Of a stretch of DNA of 64,000 nucleotides, positions 59,086 through 64,000 are shown in pieces. Under the pieces are notes generated by a model. It saw nothing but the letters and a program-made list of their open reading frames with translations. It did no database searches and was not told the origin of the DNA. A program made the translations under genes and the position numbers. How positions within the stretch are numbered: position 1 is the stretch's first letter; each line of letters begins with the position of its first letter. Source of the DNA: Penelope pileata (lineage: Eukaryota > Chordata > Aves > Galliformes > Cracidae); the NCBI GenBank assembly GCA_013396635.1, contig WBMW01003268.1, forward strand, positions 248,001-312,000, read 5' to 3'.

Positions 59086-60200
59086 CTGTCAAATACAAAA
59101 CATATCTGTGTTCTTGCCAAAACAAAGCCCAGGTCTTCTCTCCCCACCAACTCTTCCCCCACTGCTTTCATAATTTAGAGTTACAGTCCAGCAATCTGCA
59201 AGAAGTAAGCCAAATGACTGTTCTTGCTGTCCACAACTCTGGCACTTCAAATGTTGCTGCTAAGCTCTCTCCCTCAGATCCTTAACTCTTCCCAGTCTCC
59301 ACTATCATTTAGTGAATAACTCTGTCCCCTATTCTGTCACCTCCCCACTCTTCATACTCTTTCCCAAATCGCTGAGACATACAAAAACCAGTCCAGAACA
59401 AAATCATGGCAGCAGCCAAGCATAGACCGCTGCCATGTTAAGTATCCATCCATTGTCTCTTCTTTCTGAGCAGATAGCCGAACAGATTCAGCTAATGGTC
59501 TCTTTGCACACCTCACACAAACAAATCAACCACTTCTTGAACTGCCATTTCATTCAAAGACCTCATCCAGCTTGGAGCTAGAAGAGCAACAGTTTGCAGA
59601 GCTTGTGCAAATGGAGAGGCTACACAGAACAGAAACATTGTGTATTTACGGAACAGAAACATTGTGTATTCTGGCAAAAAAGAGACAGAGCTAACAGATT
59701 TATTCTTATCCCTCCAATGAGTATCACCTGACTCCAGGACAGCAGCTGGATATTGTCATTCCATTTTGCTGCTTAAGGAATATGTGGAATTTCCTCATTG
59801 ATGCGTTCCAGTATTATTGTCTCCTTTTCTTTAAGGCTTGAACTTAGTGGGAAAAACTCCTTGTTAGCAAGGGTCCATGTAGGAACACGCAGGAAAATAA
59901 AGCCACCTAATGCTGCCTGTGTTGCTCTCCTTCATTGCCAAAACCACAGCCTCTGGTCCAAAATAGTGCATCAGAGGTAAAGAAGGATGAAAACACACTG
60001 CAGACCAAAATAAACCACGTGATCCACGTGCTCACAGTCAACACCAAGGAATGGCAGGACCTGCCCTTCTCAGGGAGCAGAGCCTTCCTCATGCAACATG
60101 TACTTATTTGTGAGGCCCCAGAGACCACCTCCCTGCAGTGCTGTCCTCCAGCACGTGTGGGTTGCTTGCAGATACCTGTGCAGCAAGAGCAGAGACTTAC
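59086..60200 (-). other. DPP8: DPP8 intron with short tandem repeat
   Basis: A 1115-bp phase-0 GT-AG intron. It contains the 24-bp-period repeat at 59627-59670 and otherwise unique sequence. Confidence 0.88.
59627..59670. repeat. 24-bp-period tandem duplication
   Basis: GAACAGAAACATTGTGTATT is present at 59627-59646 and again at 59651-59670 without a mismatch, in a DPP8 intron. It looks like a recent slippage duplication. Confidence 0.93.
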
Positions 60201-60280
60201 ATTGGACCCATGTCTGCCAAGCACTTCCCATTCCCCACTGGTAATGGCTATCTCTTCTTTGATGGGGCACTTGAAGTCAC
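60201..60280 (-). CDS. DPP8: DPP8 exon, beta-propeller (short)
   Basis: An 80-nt exon; acceptor TTATTTGCAG, donor AAT|GTAAGT. It completes Ser486 and encodes residues 487-512: DFKCPIKEEIAITSGEWEVL, then GRHGSN. This segment is nearly identical to the mammalian DPP8 propeller. Phases on both sides agree with adjacent exons. Confidence 0.95.
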
Positions 60281-61657
60281 CTGCAAATAACCCACATACA
60301 GAGATTTTACACTTTTACATTGTACAGAACACACAGTCACTGATATCTCTTCCTTCCAAGCTTTTTTGCTAGACTCAACCCAAGAGCAACTTGACTTTGC
60401 AGAGGACCTACATCTCTGCCAGCTCCCCAGACAAATCTCAGGGCTGCTACTAGTTAACACCCTGAGAGCTATGTATCAAAGGATTCATGGGTGCTCTCAA
60501 TCTGACACCTGGATAGCTTGCTTCTTGCCTTTTTTAATACTGAAAAAGGTGCAAAGGGTATCTCAGGTGTCAAAAATGGAGGAATTTGCTTTGGGCTGGG
60601 AAGCAGCTCTGCTTCTATAAGATGGCTCAATTTCCCTAGGAATGAGGGAAATTTAGTGAGAAAAAGTAATTGGATACATTCATAGGAATCTAACGAACCC
60701 CACATAATGCTTTCTGGAAAAAACCCACTACCAACAGTTGCATGAAACTGGGACCTCTAGTAAAATTAGACGTATTTTTTTGTATGCAGAGCTTAGCAAG
60801 TACCTTCAACACACAACAAATAAAGTATCACAGCATGAAACTGTAAATGAAAGAACACACACTGTGGAAAAAATATTCCAGGAGCTTTGCACACAGCTAC
60901 ACCATGCAATAGAGCAAGGCCAAATTTTGACTGCAGCTTGAAAGCACATGGTCCTTGCTTTTCTTTTTTTTTTTTGCCTGCATTTCTACTTGCAACAGCT
61001 GCCAGTAATTTTCTCCTGCTAACATCTCTGTCTATACAGCAATACCATGATTGTTTTTAAGAGCAGATAGGAATTCTCCAAATAGTTGCCATATCATAGG
61101 TTTTGCTGCCAAGCACATACGTTCATCTTAAAGGGACTAACAACTGGGCCCCCCCAGACAGGGAGGCCCTCTGCAGACCTTTTCACAAAGCGTTCAAACT
61201 GTGCTCTTTGTCAGCCTCCCTGCTACAATCTGCTTGTAAAGGCCGACAGGGACTATGTGGGTTTAAATTCCAAAACCAAGTCTTGAACCAATGTGTATCT
61301 GTTAGACACATTGGACCCTCATATCAGAGATAGTAACGTTATTGCTATAATGATTAACCTACAGCAGTCAGGGAGCAAACAGTCCCATCACAGTCAACTA
61401 AGCGTGTTTCACAGTATCACAGGGAGCCATTTGGCATCTGATTTATTGAAAGTTTCTCTCTAGTCAGCAAGGAAGAATCAAGGTTAAAACTAAGGCACGC
61501 TGAATAAACCCTGTTCAATTTCAAGAGGAATGACTGTACAGTGCTTTTCAGGACAACAACAGACGTTTCCAGCAATCCCTGCCACCTGGAAAGACATTTA
61601 TTTCCTCACTAGTCAGCAGCAAATGCCCAATGAAAGGAAGAGAATAACTTCACTTAC
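60281..61657 (-). other. DPP8: DPP8 intron
   Basis: A 1377-bp GT-AG intron splitting Ser486. A T-rich run lies near 60961-60975. No exon or retroposon was recognised. Confidence 0.88.
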
Positions 61658-61817
61658 TTGGAGCAGGGAGACCTCCAGACGACCGTTTATATTTGCTCTC
61701 CTTCAGAAGTGAGACAATTTTGTATAGGTGCCGGAATCCCGTTTTACACTCGGAGGCAAAAATGAACTCTATCTCATCTTCATGGGTTTGAGGAAAAACA
61801 TAGAAGATATCATGGAT
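61658..61817 (-). CDS. DPP8: DPP8 exon, beta-propeller
   Basis: A 160-nt exon; acceptor TCTCCACAG, donor CCAA|GTAAGT. It encodes residues 433-485 and the first base of Ser486: IHDIFYVFPQTHEDEIEFIF, then ASECKTGFRHLYKI, then KESKYKRSSGGLPAP. The block from IEFIFASECKTGFRHLYK is a strong DPP8/9 signature; the KYKRSSGGLPAP ending fits DPP8. Confidence 0.96.
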
Positions 61818-63152
61818 CTGTGGAGACAGAACAGTGGATCAGTGGTAACAGCAGGACCACGGCACTAAAGTTACACATCGAAGTTCCTCTAACTGCTCAA
61901 CACAATTCACACCAGCAGGCCGCAGCACACTCTGTAACTTGCTGGGAGAACCAACAATGCTGGTGAGCCAGGAGCTATCTGCAAACAGCAGCCACATGCT
62001 GCACAGCTCCAGGCTTCTTGCTAGCCTCTCTCTAAATCCTGGGCACAAAATGAATTGAGCAAATTTTTCTTTACCTGCCTTTCTAGCTTAGATACAGAGG
62101 TGGCTCCAGCTCTGCAGACAGCATACGAGAGCCACCTAAAGATGACAGGGTTCAGTGGCCACCTCTGTCCACTGCTGTCTAGAAGCCCAGAAGGAAAGGG
62201 CTATTTAGAGAAAGATGAACTGACATCATCTCCCCCATCACGAAGGTGCCAGCTCCTGCTTCAAGGGACAATCTTCTGAAGCATCAGAAGCATTTATCTG
62301 CACAGTATGTGCTGCCAGTCAAAAACAACTCCAGCCAGTAAAAATAAAGTAAAAATAACAGAGAAAGGACAATTCACTGCACCATCCTGAAACCACGCAT
62401 GCTACTACTAAAAAGAAAACACAGCATTACAGAGAGCACTCATTGTACAGAAACCATTCACTGGAAGGCTTTGTGCCCACACTCTCTGCTGAAAGATGCA
62501 ACTACCCACCAGTGAGTGATGTTCTCAGGCTCCCATGCACTGTGGTACACCTCCAACGGGATGTCACTTTGGAGACACTGATCTGCACAAGCATGAACAG
62601 CACTCCTTTTTACAGCATGAGCCTAGCAAATCAGTGTACAGTTTCACACAGCATAGGCCTTACTGAATACCTCCAAAACATTACACAGGAATCTATTTTG
62701 CCAGAACATATGGTTAAGGAGGGTTTTCTGTCAGCAGACTCTTGAGACATGTTCCCCCAATATCATCTAGATACATCTTCACTGGCTGAAGAATACTTCA
62801 TCTGCTGGGACTGCTGCTGGTGCACAACTGCACAAAGAAGCTGGAGAGTGTCAGTGGGTGACACTGTGGGAATGAGGCTGCTCCAGAACAACAGTGTCCT
62901 GGGCTCTGTTCCCAGCTCTCTGAACTCCGAGCGGCCTCAAGCAAAGCAGGTTTGCTTTCACATCTGATGTCTTTTGTTCTCTACATGCTGTGAGCCCCTT
63001 CACAGAAGGGAGCAGATCTCTGTTAGGAAAAGGCACGGAACCTGCACAACAGGAATACCCTCCTAGACAGCACAACACCACCACCATTCAAGTGCTACAA
63101 ATGGGGTCTTGAACAATAAACTGTCAGATAAGGCTGAAATTTAAATTCTTAC
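61818..63152 (-). other. DPP8: DPP8 intron
   Basis: A 1335-bp phase-0 GT-AG intron of unique sequence with no recognisable element. Confidence 0.88.
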
Positions 63153-63330
63153 ATTTATCCATATGTCTGTTGTTTCTTCATAAATAATTAAAGGTGTAAC
63201 AGAATCTGGTACAGCATTGATGAGTTTCTGTCTTTCCATTGCATCATCTTCTACTGGGATGAATAATGCAGGAGGAATCAAGACTATCTGCAGTCGAGTC
63301 TGGGAGCGATCCAGTAAGATGGACCAGACA
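63153..63330 (-). CDS. DPP8: DPP8 first exon in window, beta-propeller
   Basis: A 178-nt exon; acceptor CCTCAACAG, donor AAT|GTAAGA. The first T completes a codon begun upstream (probably Tyr), then residues 374-432 follow: VWSILLDRSQTRLQIVLIPP, then EDDAMERQKL, then PDSVTPLIIYEETTDIWIN. Counted back from the stop, eleven exons give 509 residues, about 58% of an 882-residue protein. The N-terminal part lies to the right of the window. Confidence 0.96.
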
Positions 63331-64000
63331 CTGTTGAGGAGACAGATATTAGAGAAAATAACATACAACGAGCATTAGAGACATCTGAAAAGCCTTAAAA
63401 GAAGCACATTACCACTAGGCATTTTGGGGGAGTCAGGAATGTTCAACTTCAGATTAAGTAAAAAGCCACATGTAAAAATCTCACCCACAAAACCAAATCT
63501 CTTCCATAACTATTTCACTTCATTTCAATATTGCATAAGCACTGAGGGTTGAAAAGTTTAATTAATTCTATTCCCTCAGATTTGGACTGTGCTTTAATGG
63601 AGAAAGAGAAGAAAAAAAAAAATCAGAGGGAATAATGAAGAAGAAAAAATTTAACTGATGTTTCAGAATACTCACAAAAATATTAATGCTTTAAATCTGT
63701 ACCTGACAGAGAGTAATACTGGCACCTAAATGAACTAGCAGCAGACCCTACCATACTTCTGATGACTTTACATGTAGCTCTAAAAATAATCCTGCAAAAA
63801 AGCAAGACAATGGAACAAACGCGTCCCTGAATTTCTTCCACATTTTAAAAAAAAAAAAAAAGTGAAAGTCAGCTTTAGATTCAAGAAGTGGAGAAGTGTA
63901 ATTCTGAAGGAGCTTCTCGTGAGTTAGAAACACTGTACTACATCATCTACAGGGTTAAAAATGACATGCAAACGTAAGCAGCACTTACAGCAGGTTTTCT
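63331..64000 (-). other. DPP8: DPP8 intron (partial, runs off right edge)
   Basis: Intron sequence upstream of the first visible DPP8 exon. It has an A run at 63847-63861. The preceding exon, expected to end in a Tyr codon split after TA, was not found before the window ends. Confidence 0.8.
63847..63861. repeat. A15 homopolymer
   Basis: Fifteen A on the plus strand in a DPP8 intron. Confidence 0.85.

Noticed and set aside
52730..63330. DPP9 in place of DPP8
   Set aside because: The FISKYSNQKNPHCVSLY, KYKRSSGGLPAP and DSAGPLPDY segments match DPP8; DPP9 differs strongly at these places. The neighbour IGDCC4 also fits the DPP8 locus.
63983..64000. A GTAAGT donor on the minus strand at the right edge that could end the preceding DPP8 exon
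   Set aside because: In the frame fixed by the exon at 63153-63330, the 12 visible bases would read Glu-Asn-Leu-Leu, not the expected Gly-Lys-Tyr ending, and the split base pair is CT instead of TA.
1..64000. CRISPR array, operon, prophage, endogenous retrovirus or other undescribed multi-gene system
   Set aside because: No regularly spaced repeats, no reverse-transcriptase, integrase or gag-like frames, no paired long terminal repeats and no tRNA or rRNA gene were seen. The content is accounted for by two split vertebrate genes and intergenic DNA.

Overview
This window is nuclear DNA from a bird, most likely a galliform such as chicken. Three short fragments match the 3' end of CR1, the dominant avian retroposon, and split genes with GT-AG introns encode vertebrate proteins. 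No bacterial, viral or plasmid gene is present. Two protein-coding genes can be supported, both on the minus strand and in the same order as on human 15q22.

IGDCC4 (Ig superfamily DCC subclass member 4, also called Nope) occupies the left part. Its CpG-island promoter and signal-peptide exon lie near 35.0-36.1 kb. A first intron of about 29 kb follows, then the exon for the first Ig domain (6142-6471). The remaining 6.1 kb to the left edge is intron 2, and later exons lie outside the window. The 5' leader has a YY1-type element whose ATG opens a 12-codon upstream ORF. That ORF stops directly before an ATG in frame with the signal peptide.

DPP8 (dipeptidyl peptidase 8) occupies the right part. 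Eleven coding exons between 63330 and 52730 encode the last 509 residues: the C-terminal part of the beta-propeller and the alpha/beta-hydrolase domain. The Ser-Asp-His triad is intact and lies on three different exons. The splice phases join without a break, and counting back from the stop gives Ser739, Asp817 and His849, the human numbering for an 882-residue protein. A probable 3'UTR of about 3.8 kb follows, with polyadenylation signals near 52.53, 49.26 and 48.91 kb.

Between the DPP8 3' end (about 48.9 kb) and the IGDCC4 promoter (about 36.1 kb) are some 13 kb with no supportable gene. This stretch and IGDCC4 intron 1 alternate between GC-richer, CAG-rich sequence and AT-rich islands dense in TAAT, ATTTGCAT and TGATTTAT motifs. 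These islands are candidates for conserved regulatory DNA, which only a cross-species alignment can test.

At 20042 a single N separates two identical 118-bp copies, most likely an assembly joint. I found no evidence of a novel multi-gene system. The more interesting points are the IGDCC4 leader, the possible alternative polyadenylation of DPP8, and the AT-rich islands.
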